A DNA stretch of 64,000 bases from Glycine soja (GCF_004193775.1 NC_041021.1:2304001-2368000); one strand, 5' to 3'; counted from the stretch's first letter, positions 37,530-51,200 are shown. Numbers and translations are program-made. Notes: generated by a model from the sequence alone, not told the origin.

Positions 37530-37955
37530 ATTTTAATTTAAATTTAATCAAAATCAGATTAAAAACATTAAGTGTAGCATAGTTTGTTTCAACTTAAATT
37601 ATTTATGAAAAATTAAATTAATTTTTTATTATTTGATTCAGTTTGTTATGATTTAAAAACTCCGGTAATAAATATTAAAAAATATTTAAAAAATTTGTTA
37701 ATAATTAAACAGAACTTGGATAATAAAATTAATGTATAAATAGAAAACAAAAGTTTCAATCATTAAACTTAAAAGTAAAATGATAATTATTTTTAACTTT
37801 TATAATAACAAACATTCAATTTAAAAATAAAATTAACACATAATACTTATTTCAAGTTGCAATTATCGAACTTAAAAAAATAATAAAATAATATTCATAA
37901 TACTTTCTTCATGAAAATTGAAAAAGTAAATACCCAACAACAAAATATTCACGAT
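37530..37955. repeat. Diverged direct repeat, copy 2 (about 425 bp)
   Basis: Partner of 35925-36345, in direct orientation about 1.6 kb away, with many substitutions and small indels, so the duplication is old. Confidence 0.6.
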
Positions 37956-39034
37956 GCAATTTGATTTAGTTCTATTCTTGTGTGTGAAACTTGACAATCA
38001 AATCGTGTGTCAGACTGAAAATCAATCTCTGCAGTTTGAATAAAAAAATCAAATCAATAACCACAAGTTTTTATGCGATATTTTTTTTTTGGAACTATTC
38101 TTTGATTTTACACTTAATGTGTTTTGATTTTAAACATGTCTACTCGTACGTGCTTATTCACATGGTGAGTTCTTCACACCGCCACGTCATTCACATTCGC
38201 ACCACTAAAAAACAGCCAAAATTACTTACCTTGAACCCAAGGAAATAATAATAAAGATAGAAATAAAGATCCAAAATCAAATTCATCAATTGATAGATAA
38301 CTTTAACTGCCGCTAAAAGTCAAGATAATATGGTTTCATAAAAGTGGATTGTATAATACGATTCCTCAATCCACTTAATTGTGCCATACATATGCCTCTT
38401 CGGGTGACCAAGGCCATAGCATTATCCTAAAATTATTATTCTTCTTGTCTTTAAATATAAGATTATGTTTAGTTTTATTTATATTTTTTATATAATTCTT
38501 TTTAAGTTACCTTTTAGCGTTAATTAAAATTCAAATATATACAACAAAACAAATTCCAAGACGAGAGAGAAAGAAGAAAAGGTTGAAAGTTAAAACTCAA
38601 GAAAGGATTCCCCATCCCCACATGCGTTAGAGTGTCTTTTATTATTATGCAGAATTATATTTAATATTAAAATCCAATTAAATGGTCTTTGCAATAAATG
38701 AAAAAGTGAAAAGCAATTAATTAATTGAATTGAATTAAATAATATGCTTAGATTTTGGTGTGTCGAGAAGACTAGAAAATTGGTTTTTGAGTTTGACTTT
38801 GTCGTTATCTCTCTCTCTCACTCTAGGAATGGCACAAGAGCCAAAGCCTCAAATAAATAAACGGGCAACCTCATTTGCATGCTTCGTTATTCTCTATATT
38901 TCTCTCCCTCTTTCTCTTCACACTCTGGCTTTCATTCATTTGCATTGCGAGAAAACGAAAAACTCTGAAAACCGCAACAAACTCACACACACTCACAAGA
39001 GAGTAACAACCAAACAAACAACAAATCTCTCATC
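37956..39034. other. Upstream region and 5' leader of the RING gene
   Basis: No other gene was recognised. A CT-rich tract (TCTCTCTCTCTCACTCT, about 38807-38825) and further pyrimidine-rich sequence at 38900-38935 precede the start codon, a pattern frequent in plant core promoters and leaders. Confidence 0.5.
38896..38902 (+). promoter_or_regulatory. Possible TATA box of the RING gene
   Basis: TATATTT within CTCTATATTTCTC lies 133 bases before the ATG. That would give a leader of roughly 100 nt. It is the best candidate in a pyrimidine-rich region but is not a strong consensus. Confidence 0.3.
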
Positions 39035-40169
39035 ATGGCAGTTGAGGCTCCTCCGCACAACATGAATCTCTTCCCCTCGCAGTTACTAACCGCCAGGTAA
39101 CACAATCAATCAACAAAAAACCATTTTCCCTTTTTCTTTCTTCGTTTTAAGTTTTCAACATTTCTCGAACCGTTTAATCTGAAAATCCGTTTCAACAGAG
39201 AAATGATGAAACCGAATCTTGGCTTCTACACCGCACAGCAAACGGAAGCTGCTGCTGCTGCTGCTACGCCTCTTCTTCAGTCAACGGCGTTACCTTTTCT
39301 CCACCAATCCGATAGTGGCCTCACCTGCCACGTCACCACCACCGCTCCGACGAGAAAACGCTCCAGAGACTCCATCACCACTGTACCAAACGCGCTTCTA
39401 CCACTTCCGCAGAAGAACAAACTATCATCATCATCATCATCATCACCACCACCGTCCATTCTCGATCAAGAGCTTCTCTTCCATTTCCAGAACCAGCAAT
39501 CCGAGATCGACCGCTTCATCGTACAACACGTAAGTTTGTTCCAAACCTAAAAAAAAAAATAAAAAAAAATCGTGTGATTTAAAATTAAAATATTTTTGTT
39601 CATTTTTTTAGACGGAGAAAGTGAGAATGGAGATGGCGGAGCAGCGAGTGAGGCAATCGAGAATGTTGATAACGGCGATTCAAGAAGCCGTGGCGAAGAA
39701 ACTGAAGGAGAAAGACGAAGAGATTCAGCGCGTGGGGAAGCTGAATTGGGTTCTGCAAGAACGAGTGAAGAGCATCTGCGTGGAGAATCAGATTTGGAAA
39801 GAACTAGCGCAAACAAACGAAGCCACCGCGAATAATCTTCGGAACAATCTAGAACAAGTTCTGGCGCACGTTAGCGAAGATCACCATAACCACAACCACC
39901 ACGCCGTCGAAGCGGCGGAATCGAGTTGCGCGAGCAACAACAACAACAACCACCCCCACCGCGAGGAGGAGGAGGTTTGCGGCGGATACGAGCGAAACGA
40001 CGGCGTTTTGGGGAAGAGGATGTGCAATCAGTGTGGGGTAAGAGAATCGATAGTGCTGTTGTTGCCATGTAGGCATCTGTGTTTGTGCACAATGTGTGGG
40101 TCCACCGTACACAATTGCCCTCTTTGTCAATCTGGCATTAATGCCAGTGTTCATGTTAATTACTCTTAG
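39035..40169 (+). CDS. BOI/SBP1-type RING E3 ubiquitin ligase, 3 exons
   Basis: The exons are 39035-39096, 39199-39529 and 39612-40169, joined by GT/AG introns of 102 and 82 bp that keep frame, giving 316 aa. The N-terminus MAVEAPPHNMNLFPSQLLT leads across intron 1 into AREMMKPNLGFY, typical of BOI-related proteins. Then come an Ala run, a basic stretch (TRKRSRD), and SILDQELLFHFQNQQSEIDR at the end of exon 2. Residues about 132-215 form a coiled coil (EMAEQRVRQSRMLITAIQE, WVLQERVKSICVENQIWKEL). A His/Asn/Glu-rich spacer precedes the C-terminal C3HC4 RING: C269, C272, C284, H286, C290, C293, C300 and C303 (CPLCQSGINASVHVNYS). Such proteins ubiquitinate partners. Arabidopsis BOI members act in defence, cell-death restraint and gibberellin responses, and SBP1 binds S-RNases. 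All zinc ligands are present and no lesion was seen. The closest paralogue is unknown. Confidence 0.93.
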
Positions 40170-43100
40170 GAGGAGTTTTTTTCTTCTTCTTCTTTTCTTT
40201 TCTTAACGTTTTCCATATACTACTACTCCATTTTACACCACCGGAAAAAAATAGTTACAGTTTACTTTCTTTTTTGTCCGAAGGACAGTGTAAGGAGGAC
40301 AAAGAAATAGTAGAATGTAGAATTCTTTTGTTGATACAGATTTTTTTTCTCTCTCTCTCGATCTCTGGTTTTGTTCATGTATAGTAATTCTTTAGTTGCT
40401 GCCTTGCTGGATTTTTTTGTTTTTGTTTTGATATCTAGAGTTGCTGGAATTTGTTATTGCTTGAATCAGTGTAAGGAAAAATGATTCATGGTGATGGTGT
40501 TGGAAATTAGGATACCTATTGATTTTTTATTGGAATAACTGGAAAGGAGGTTTTATTGATAAAATTAATGGCATTCAAAGAAATTTTGATATTCTGATTC
40601 AAAGTGAACGTTGTTTATTTTGAATATTATCATTTTGGTTATAAAAAAATGGTGTTTATTTGTAAGGAAAAAACTGATTCATGGTGCGAGATAAATGGAA
40701 AGGAAGTTTCATTTTATTAATAAAAATTAATGGCATTCACAAAATTTAAATAATTTTTTTATCAAATGTGAATGTTGTTCATAGAAATTATTATTTTTTG
40801 TGGGGGGGTTTTGTTTTTTCTATTGAAAACTACTAGTATTTGGAAATTTTAATTAAATGGGAGAAAAAAAGCAGGAAGCAAGAGGTGTGCGTCCCCAACT
40901 ATTGAGTGAATGAATTGTTGGAGGAGAAAGACTAGAGGAATCCCACTACTGGGAAAGTTGTTTTGTTTGTGATGGGTATGAAATGAAATGTGCAGTGTGT
41001 GTGAACAGAAAAGGCCAAGGGAAACAGGTCATAGGTCATAACACAGAGTAGGGGGTGTGTATATGGCCACAACCACATGCATCAATTCTGGAAACGGCTA
41101 TGAATGTGGTGATAAGTGTTTTTTCTTTTGTTTGCTTTCATTATGTTGGTTGAATGGGGTAGTACGAAAAAGTCAGAAAAAGTTGGAAACGGACCTAAGA
41201 TATCCCCATAAAGTGAAAGCAAAAAACAGAGTGAAAAGGAAAAACCAAGATAAGTCCCAGTGCTGTGCATGTAGTGTTGTTTGTTGGGTGCTGCTGCAGA
41301 CTCTGTATTATGTAGTAGTAGTAATAGAAGCCATCATAACACGGGTACATAAAGTTTCCAATGTCTAATAACCAACCGGGCATCATCATTTTGTTTCTTG
41401 TGTCACCATTAGGTGGATGATGCTTCCTAGTTACTACCACCTCCTCTTTCTTGTTACTACCTTGTTTTGTTTTGTTTTTTCTGTGCTTTTACTTCATCCC
41501 TTCCTCTTGCTAGTACTAGTACAATTCTTTCTCCCCACACTCACAAAAGCATCATGTATTGCTTGCTTGTACCACCTTCCCAATAATATTAAGCTTTATT
41601 CTCCTTTTTCTTACATCCAAATATCCAATAGAACAAGAGCTTGTCAAGGTAGTAAGCATAAGCATATCAAGTTAAGCATAAACTTTTGCAGTCATTAGAA
41701 TAATGAATTTATTAATAAATAATTAAAATTAAAATTTTGCTAGAAAATCATTTATTTATTTTTACCAAATTTTTTTATTTGTTTAAATAATCCTTTAATT
41801 TATGTTACAAAAATTCTTTAAAGTTTACTTTATATTTATTTAATAAAAATGAATGTTTAAATTTTTTTTCTTCTTAATCTTAATTAATTTAGAGTTTCGA
41901 AGGTAAACTCTGAAAAATTCAATCTCACATTAATCATTTATCTTTAATCACTTTAATAATGTTTAAATAATATTTTTGAACGTTCATTTTTATTAAATAA
42001 GATATATAATTATTGTTATTAGGGTGGCACCCACTTCAAAAATATAAAGCACTAGTAGTTAAATATAAAAGTTATTGCTTATTTTAATTGAATTAAATAG
42101 TAAATAAACAAACCGAAAGTAAATAAGTTGAAAAATTTAATGCCATATTAGTTACTTCTACGTGTAAATCAACATTAATATTTTTTTTTCATAATTTTTT
42201 TGTTGGGGCATTGATTGTCAAATTTACTTGCTCTACGAAGCATTGTTCATTCTTGCCTCTTAGCTTTGTTCACAAGTCTCACGTGAGACTTGCTTTATTT
42301 ACGTAGACCCACGAAGATAATTTCCTAAATAGTTCACCACGTATGGTGCAGTTGAGAAATTCAGCAATACTCGTCAAAACCCAATAGATCGAAATTTCAG
42401 CCACAAGGTACCATTACGGAGTGTCGTAAATTTCTATGCTCATCATAAATTTACAAAGAAGTCCTTAAGAATATTTTCTATCACTGTAAACCTTAAAATT
42501 TGATTTGCAATTTCATAATTTTACTTTCTCGTAATATTTTAATCCGCATCTTAATTTACTTTCATAATTTCATAATTAAACTTTGAAGTATGAATAATTT
42601 CAACATTATGTTAATTTTATTCAACGTTATAGACAGAAGTTATTAATATAGAGTATTAAATTATTAACTAAAAACTACGTAGGATGAAAAATATACTGTA
42701 TTTTGTTCACATCAACAATTTGTAATTATTTATGACCCATTTCATATTTTCTTCTTTGAGTGTTGATAAAATTCAACAAAATTGAAATGCCAAAGCCCAC
42801 AGGCACTTCAATTTAGTAAACTGAAGGTGACCTCGGGTGAAGATACTGATAGCTAGTCTGATTCTGATACCTTTCCCAATACATTTTTTAAATTGTCAAA
42901 ACATTTATGATTGATATTATTATTAGCATTATTGCTTAACAAACATGGGTTGAGTGACCCACATGTTTATTGATAAACCAGAGATCCAAAGAGAGTCCTC
43001 TTTGTCAGTAGTATTTGCTAACTTTATCTTTTATCTTTTCCCAATACATAATCTTCTCTGGTGACTTGTCTGTCGCCAAAAGAAAAGAAAGGTGTTCATG

Positions 43101-46100
43101 GTTTAAGCTGTACTTCTGTTCTCAATTGGAATGGAATGATTGGAGTGTCATATATCCTCTTCCTTTCATCTTTTTTTTCTACTTTCCTGTTCAATTGCCT
43201 TTTGATTCTTTTTCTTGAGTCCACCACCACCCTCATGTTTTTTCGGAATAAAATCCACGTTTGTGCAGAAGGCATAAAAGACACTATTAGTATTATTATT
43301 TATTCACATAACCAGAAATTCGTCACACCACTCATTCAAAAGTATATGCTTCACTTTCTCCCCTACATCTTAATACAAAAATAATGAGAGTTTGCGAATT
43401 CATGTTTTGTCAAGATTAAACTAATCAAGCAACTAAATTAAATAAAATATACTTAACTCGTAATTTTAGTGATTTATTATTTACAATAAGATAAAATGTT
43501 TAAATTCTTCACCATTAGTATATATGATTGCTTTTACAAGATCACGAGTATTTTTTTTTTATTGAAGGTGATCGTACTCTAACTGTCACATAAGAATTAA
43601 AACTTATTAAAATTGACTTAACGATGAGAATTTTTCGTAGAATGCATATTTACGATTATTCTATACTAAAAAATAAATCTCATTGAATTATTTATTAGAC
43701 AATCTTATTTGAAATAAATAATTTTATTATAAACAATAAAGTTTTTATTTAAATATTTGATATAATTATATATCATAATTCAAACTTAAATTCACGTACT
43801 AAATTTAGAGGGTATTTAATTTCGCGTCCAAACATTCAAAGACACACGTATTCAATGTGAAAAAAAAGAAGAAACAATTGCGTTAAAACTTGGAAATAAA
43901 TCGATTTTGCACCAATGGAACGCACACTCAAACATGTGTTTAAACAATTTCTTATCTATTAATCTATAATATATTAATTAGGAGAGCACAGAAATTTCCT
44001 TTAAAAATAAAAGGAGAACATAAAAATAGTCATGACATTATAATTTTTGTACATTTTATTATTTTTTTTTAACAAATGTGTTAAAAATACTAATTAGTAT
44101 TTGTCATATATGAATGAATGAAAATGCATCATTTGAAAAAAGAAAAAAGGATATAATTCTAAATGAGTGATAATCTTCCGACTTGAATGCTCGTGTATTT
44201 TAGCATTTTCTAAGTGGCCCCCTTTTTGGCATGATGATGCCTTACCTCCATTATGGAGGTAGAATCCATTAATTGCTTGGATAGTTCCAATTAGGTGTTT
44301 GGAAAGTGGCAGAACTAGGAGTAGGAATAGTGTCAAAGGCAATATAAGATGGGTAATGGTACATATGTTGTTGGGCATTAACGGAAGCATGTGCTAAGTA
44401 GAGACTGACACATCAGAATCAGACCCCTCAAAATACCCAGACTCTGACATAATTTCAGGAGTCCCACCATGTGTTACAAAATTTTTTTATGCCCTACTAC
44501 TATTAATTATTATTATAGCTTGGCTTCACAACCACGTCCAAATTTGGGACATATCACATCACAGTACACTACAAATAAAAATCAGAGAGATCTATCTACG
44601 AGATTGATGATCCTATTTTTTTTTTAAAAAAACTAATTAATTTGAAATTTAACTAAAAGATAAATAAAATTTAATAAAAAAAATTGTTTTATCAAATTAA
44701 AATGCGTTGAGGAATTGAAGATAAAAATAAAAATAAGGTAAATAATCAAATTGATCCATATAAATATGAGATATTGATAAATTAATTTTTAAAATATAAA
44801 AATTTAAATTTAGTTTTTAAATATATAAAAAATTAATCTTTGATAATTTAATGTCAAATTACTACTTAATTTTATAACTTAGTATTATATTGATCATAGA
44901 AAGTATAACTTATTATTAAATTAATTTTTAAACATACATAACAATATATTGTGATATATTTAACAATATAATTAATTTATTATACATTTTATATATTTAA
45001 AAACTAAATTGGTATTTTTTATGTTTGATAAATAACTCACTCTTTGAAAATCGGATTTGGTTATTTATCCTTAAAAGTAAAAATAAATACTGGACCAAAT
45101 GGAAACAGAAAAAGGAAATCATGCACGCACATATAAAAAGGGGTCACCATCACATTGCCGTACAATATATATTTTTTCTCTCAGCACGCCAAACTGAATA
45201 ATAAAAGGAGAAAAGCGACAACGATTGAAATGCCCAACGGCCAACTCCACAGACTCTTTCGAATCAGAAGAAATTAAAGAAAGAGTTAAAATATCCGTCC
45301 CTTGTTTTTTGCATGAAGTAGCCCAAGGAAAAAAGTGTTTAAAATATACAGCGGACTAAAACATTTATTTTACATTTAAATTATATTTAAATGTACGATA
45401 TTATTAAATATGTATTTATTAATGAGCTTTTGAATTATGAATTTTTTTATCCAATAGTATGAAGATTTTAAGTGTATTTCCACCACAGATATACAAATTT
45501 GTAATAAAACCGAAATAATTATCTTTTTTTAAGTCATTTTAAAATATTTTCTATTGTTAACCATTTAATCATTTGAAATTAGAAACAATAATTGACCAAA
45601 TCCAATTTATATGTAACAACTTTTCAAACCAAAGTTCAAACATAAAATCCTCCCGTTTGTTTATTTTCTTTCACCAAATATTTCAAATTATTTATATTTT
45701 TAATATTAGCAAAAATTATAATAATATTTCACTTAGAAAATTAATTACTCATTTGATCATATTAAATTTTCTAATTTAATTGATCATCAAATATTAAAAT
45801 AAATTCCTTAACAAATATTAGAACACTCATTTGAATGTGATCCATGGGTTCAATACTATATTAATCAAATTAATATATTAATCAAGATAGACATACAATA
45901 ATATTCTTTAAAGTCCTGATAACATAAAGTAGCGTTTTACTCTCAACAACCATTAGAAGATTAGTATAATAATTTTTTTCCATTTTTACAGCTCTCTGGG
46001 TTAACTCTAGAGGATGATATTACTATCAAACTCTTTTGAGTTAACTTATAATGACTTGATTTATTTCTTCTTTGAGTCAATTTCCACGTATACATAATTT

Positions 46101-46972
46101 ATATATGTAAATTAATAAACGAAATCTATTAATATTTATCTAATATAGACTATTATATATATATATATATATATTGATCTATTCATATTATTGATGTTCT
46201 ATTCACTATAATCCTACGATCAATAATAATTTAGATTAAAATTATAAATAACTTGTTTTTTATTATCATAATCTCTAACACGATAACAAACCTATAATTT
46301 TAATCAAGGACTTGCAAAACTAACAATTTAATAAAACAATAAATATGATAATAAAATAAAGAACAATTATTTATTAAAATTGATAACATGATGAATTGGA
46401 TCTTGGACATACATATTTATTCCGAATAGTAATCACCATTTATAAGAAGCTAAGGCTCTATATTATAGATATTTGTATCATAGTCAATTCAACTCATTGT
46501 AAAAGACAAATTAAAATTTACTACTGTATTAAAGTAATTAAGAATGGGTTTGTGGCAATGTGAAGAGTGGACATCAAATTACTACTTTGGAATGTAAATA
46601 AATGAAAGAGTAAGAGTATGTTGTTTGTTGGGTTAAAACGTGTTTTTGAACCCTCAAATGTATTATGCTTCATGTTTGGTTGCCTACAAAAGCCATTTAA
46701 TAACCAACATTTCACTCCAAACTGAGTTTCATCTAGAAGCAACTTGGGATTCCTTTTGAAAATTTATTTTTCGTTTGAAATATTTATCCAATAGCAATAT
46801 CAGATAAAAATACTTTTAGTTAATTTTATCCAAATAAATTTAATTCTACCAACATACTTTTGAACCAAAAATATCCAAACATAATTACATTATAGTAATT
46901 TCTTTTTATCAAACTAAGTTATCAACATACTTTTATTTCAAACTCATGTTTGTAAACTTTAATCTAAAAATG
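40170..46972. other. Intergenic region downstream of the RING gene
   Basis: The 3' UTR of the RING gene occupies the first few hundred bases; no poly(A) signal could be assigned with confidence. No further gene was recognised. Notable items are a 20-bp perfect palindrome with a G-box at 42273-42292 and a short AT tract near 46151-46175. A 98-codon frame at 44390-44094 (-) with a hydrophobic N-terminus is discussed separately. Confidence 0.5.
42273..42292. promoter_or_regulatory. 20-bp perfect palindrome with G-box core
   Basis: CAAGTCTCACGTGAGACTTG equals its own reverse complement. Its centre is CACGTG, the core bound by plant bZIP and bHLH factors. It lies about 2.1 kb past the RING gene with no adjacent gene seen, so a regulatory role is unproven. 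Confidence 0.4.
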
Positions 46973-47256
46973 CACTAAATGGTTAATTTCATTTCTAAAT
47001 TTATACAATATCTCATTTTCACTTTAATTCTTAAAACTACAGAAAACTTAAATAAGTCTATCAATTTTTTTTACAGTTCCATTTAGGTCTATGAAAATAA
47101 CTTTTTTTTTCTTCTTATTTTGGTCCTATTATAAAAACTTATGAAATCTTCAAAATTTTGAGACACTTATTTGAGTTTTTATCAGTTTTAGGGACTAAAA
47201 TGACCGTAAGATACAAATTGAAAGCCTGAAACAAATATTGATCATTTAGTGTAAAT
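46973..47256. mobile_element. MITE-like element, about 285 bp
   Basis: The left end CACTAAATGGTTAATTTC is mirrored at the right by GATCATTTAGTGTAAATT, and the interior shows weaker mirrored words (TTTAATTCTTAAAACT facing TTTTAGGGACTAAAAT). It is non-coding, and the borders are approximate. Confidence 0.4.
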
Positions 47257-50200
47257 TAAATGAAATTATGAACTAATTTGATCTTCTTCTAAGGCCTTTC
47301 TACAATTCTATAGTTTCCAAGAGATTGCTATGTTACCATATGATTATGGTATTAAGCTTGACAAGAGATTGTAAATGAAATCTAATTTTCTCTAATGTTT
47401 GTTCAATAATTAGCATTGACTCTCCAAACTATACATAGTACTCTCTTCTTTATGGTGCTTAAAGTGGACAGTTTCCTTTACCATCCTGCTAAAGCTATAT
47501 ATACGCTCATACAAGTCACGAATCATCTTTCAACGTGTGCATTGCCTAGTTAGTTTTGGTCCTAACACGAGTGTCATTCATTGATGACTGGACACATCCA
47601 ATATCAATTAATTGGGTTCTCAATATTGGTCAAAATAACTGAGAGCACAAAAGCTAAGTTGGGCTCATCTGCGTAGGCATTCTAAACAGCACATTAATGG
47701 TTTTGATATTTCCTTGATTTTTTTCCCAATTATGTAAAAAAGTATTTGTGGACCCTTCCTTTTATAGCCTTTGATCCATAAATTGCTTACTAGTTATTAT
47801 TAGCTAGTGTTTTTATTTAATACGCCTAAAAGTTTAGATGATTTAGATTCAGATAATTTATCAGAAAATTAGAATAAATCTTAAGATTCAATTAGTATTT
47901 ATAAAAGTGTTTATAGATTATTTAGTAATAAGATTTTCATATTAATAAGATGAATCGAGTCCACATCCTTATCAAATGAGTTTATTTTTTTATTAATTGA
48001 CTCAATATTTTGTTTTTACTATTCGCTAGTTAAATGGAAGCCTTTTGTGCTAATGCATCATGAATACATGTAAGTGGATTCTTACCCCCATTTGTGACAC
48101 ATTGGTCGAACATTGTCACATCTTTTCTACATGTACATCCACCGTGCTTTTGAGGTGCGGATCAATGCTCCTTTACAGCTAAGATCTTCAGAACAAAGTG
48201 TTTGATTCCTTTTTAAGTGATATCTGGTTGACCCATTTGCTACATTCACAGCATTAGCTTCCCACTCATATTGGTCACGGGGATCTTGCAATGTTTCCAC
48301 TGTGGCACATTAAGAATCGAATAAGTGACTAGATCTTTGATTAGAAAGCCATGGTTAGCCACTAGAGTTGTGTGATTAATGTTGGGTGTATAATGTATTT
48401 CAAAAAACTTGCTTTCTAAAGGGAACAATGCCTCAAATAACTAGGGGGAATTCTTTACCCTTTAGAAACTTATAAGATAAGATAAAATTCACTTTGTACT
48501 TATAAAAGAGGATGAGAAAGACTGACTTTGTGGCCAATAAAAGTTGGATTGGTGGTCTCTCCTAGTGTGAACTTTTTTTTCTTTCATAAACTTACCATTT
48601 TACTGATTTCCCTTTTCTTTTTCTTTTAATAGGCATTCAATGTAAAACTATTAAAAAAATATTATTAATATGACTTTGAAAGAAATTATTATAAAAGTCA
48701 ATAAACTTATCATATCTGACAATTTGTAATTGAATAAAAATATTAAAAAAATCTTATTTTTTTAGTACTTGTCTATAATTTTAAGAACCTTCACTAATCC
48801 AGTCCAATCTTTGATTTCTACAATTTGACATACGTTCACTTTAGATTAGTTTTAAATATAATTGTGGGGTTTTTTAATTCTGATAAATATTTGATTCTTA
48901 ATTAAAAAAAACACTATAAGTTTATACATACGTGTGATTGTTGTACTAAAAACATAGACATACTAAAAGTCAAATGGTCTTAGTCCTAACATCGGTCTTG
49001 CCAGACTTTAGAAGTACAAATAGCAATAAATCAGCCCAATGAGTTTAATAAACTATAATATACCCATTAACCCAAAACATTGTTGATGTACTAGCGTGGG
49101 CCTGTATGTGACTTGACCTTTTTTCTTAAAAAAAAAAAAAAATTTAGACTCAAGAATAAAAAAACAACGCTTTATTTTTCAGCACAAAATAAACAATGCT
49201 TTCCTTTTCTTGTCAACAAAAAATTAGGTTAGTTAGATCTCAACAACTGATTAGGATAAAAATATGTTTTAAGAGCATCTTCAATGCTTGTTGCTTAATG
49301 AGTTGTTTATTTTTAAATATTATTGTTTCAATTTTTTTTTACCATTAGAAGTAATTCGCGTATCATATGTTAAGTTGTTTATCTAAACAACGGTTGCTTA
49401 TGAGTAAAAAATATATTTTCTTACTATTTTAAGAATGATTTAAGTTGAATAATTTAAGAGTTACATAAAATTATACCATTGAAGCAACATGTGTATGTGT
49501 TGCTTAACTATGATGTAGAATTATAAGGATCAATTGACATAAAATAAAAAAAAAAACTCAAAATGTATTGCTTAAATTGCATCCATTAGAGATTCTCTAA
49601 GGGTTAAAAACCACTAACAAAAACTATTTACAAATCACTCATCAAGAAATTTATCTTGTTGACCCTAAAATTTGTATCCATAAGTAACTTTGAGATAAGA
49701 AATAAAATCATATATTGTCTCATTTAATTGTAGAGAGCACACACATGGTGTATCTTTTTAGAAAAGATCATGTGTATTTTTTATAAAAGACAATATAATT
49801 GATTCGGATATGATTCCTATGGATAACAAATTTTTTGTTTGAGCGCTTAATGTAACTGCATATCTAGGACTTAAACTTGAGACTACCGATTAAGTTAAAA
49901 CAATCATACACCAATTGATTTACGTGTTCGATATTAAATGCAATTGGATATTCAATACGTAAACTAGAGACTTATAATATGATAGTTGAGAAATGTGAAT
50001 AGTAAAAAATAATAATTAAGATTTGAGGAACACCTAGGGTGAGAAGTCAAAATTAACAACTTTAAAACTTGAAAGTATTTTTTATTTGTAAGAATTGAAC
50101 ACAATATCAAAGAGTTTCTAATATTCATCCATCCTTGAGAGATTATAAAGTTAAGAGTGGTAAGTCGGACTAGTATGTTTCAACCAATTGCAACTCGCCT

Positions 50201-50262
50201 TAATCAGTACACAAGTAAAATGGCCAAAAAATATTTTTTAATAAATATTAATTAATTTATTT

Positions 50263-50325
<63 letters not shown>

Positions 50326-50811
50326 TTTTAATAATATAAAAACAAACTTTATTTGGACATGCCTTAGTGGATTAGCTTCATAAAAAAATAGTGTTTTAAT
50401 TAGGAAAATAGGTTAAGTATGTCAATTGATGAATCAACCCAACCCATCTTGCCCTCAAAATCCTTTGAGTTACTGAGTTAGTTAAGGGGTTAAGAAGAGG
50501 TGATGAATCGAGTCATGTATCTTATCTTGTCATTTTTATTACATATCTTGGTTTTTGTTAATTTTTTTGCAAGGTTAATTCAACAAATTACACCCCCTTT
50601 GTTATCTCAACCTATAAAGCAGAAATCAAAAGGAAAAATTAGAGAGCTCTACTTCACCCTCACATCTTCGATGTACCTTATCCCTCTATATGGTTAGAGC
50701 AATTCCAATGACTTAAATTTTTTTGCATAAAATAAATAAATAAATAGAATGATGTGTTATAGCAGGGTATATATATACCTTTATAGGTTACGCAATGTTG
50801 TTAGCGTGCAT
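47257..50811. other. Intergenic region, no gene supported
   Basis: One unusually open, less A+T-rich segment lies at 48127-48312 (-). The rest is A+T-rich with an AT microsatellite at 50267-50321. No recognised gene or element terminus occurs until the CACTA end at 50812. Confidence 0.45.
50267..50321. repeat. (AT)n microsatellite, about 27 units
   Basis: An uninterrupted AT dinucleotide run. Confidence 0.95.
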
Positions 50812-50852
50812 CACTACTACAAAGTCTTTTTTAAGTCAGTTCTAGACAACAT

Positions 50853-51200
50853 TTTAAGACGGTTTTGAACCGTCTTAGAACGCAGTGTCGTAATATGGTA
50901 CTATGCTTATAAAGACGGTTGTTAAACCGTCGTAGATAATTGTATTTTCTAAAACGGTTATTGAATAACCGTCTTAGAATGTTCTCTTTTCAAAGGTGAT
51001 TTTTGTAGGACACCCGTCTTAGTAAGTATTAGTTTTTACGACGGTTATGTCAACAACCGTCTTAAAATGTCATTCCCAACATGTAAAATCTAAGACGGCT
51101 ATTCAATAACCGTCTTAGAAAGTCTAACATTCTAAATCGGTTAAATATGAACCGTCGTAGTAAGTTTGAGAAACTAAGATATTCCAATAATCGTCTTGGA
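50853..51200. repeat. Left subterminal hairpin array of the CACTA element
   Basis: Six to seven imperfect copies of a hairpin unit occur, for example AAGACGGTTTTGAACCGTCTT (50863), ACGGTTATTGAATAACCGTC (50955), ACGGTTATGTCAACAACCGT (51040) and ACGGCTATTCAATAACCGTC (51095). Each copy is itself an inverted repeat spaced about 40-80 bases from the next, the arrangement expected for binding sites of a TnpA-type protein. Confidence 0.85.

Noticed and set aside
39547..40154. Several long frames antisense or out of frame to the RING gene
   Set aside because: Shadows of a well-supported three-exon gene with low-complexity His/Asn/Glu codons.
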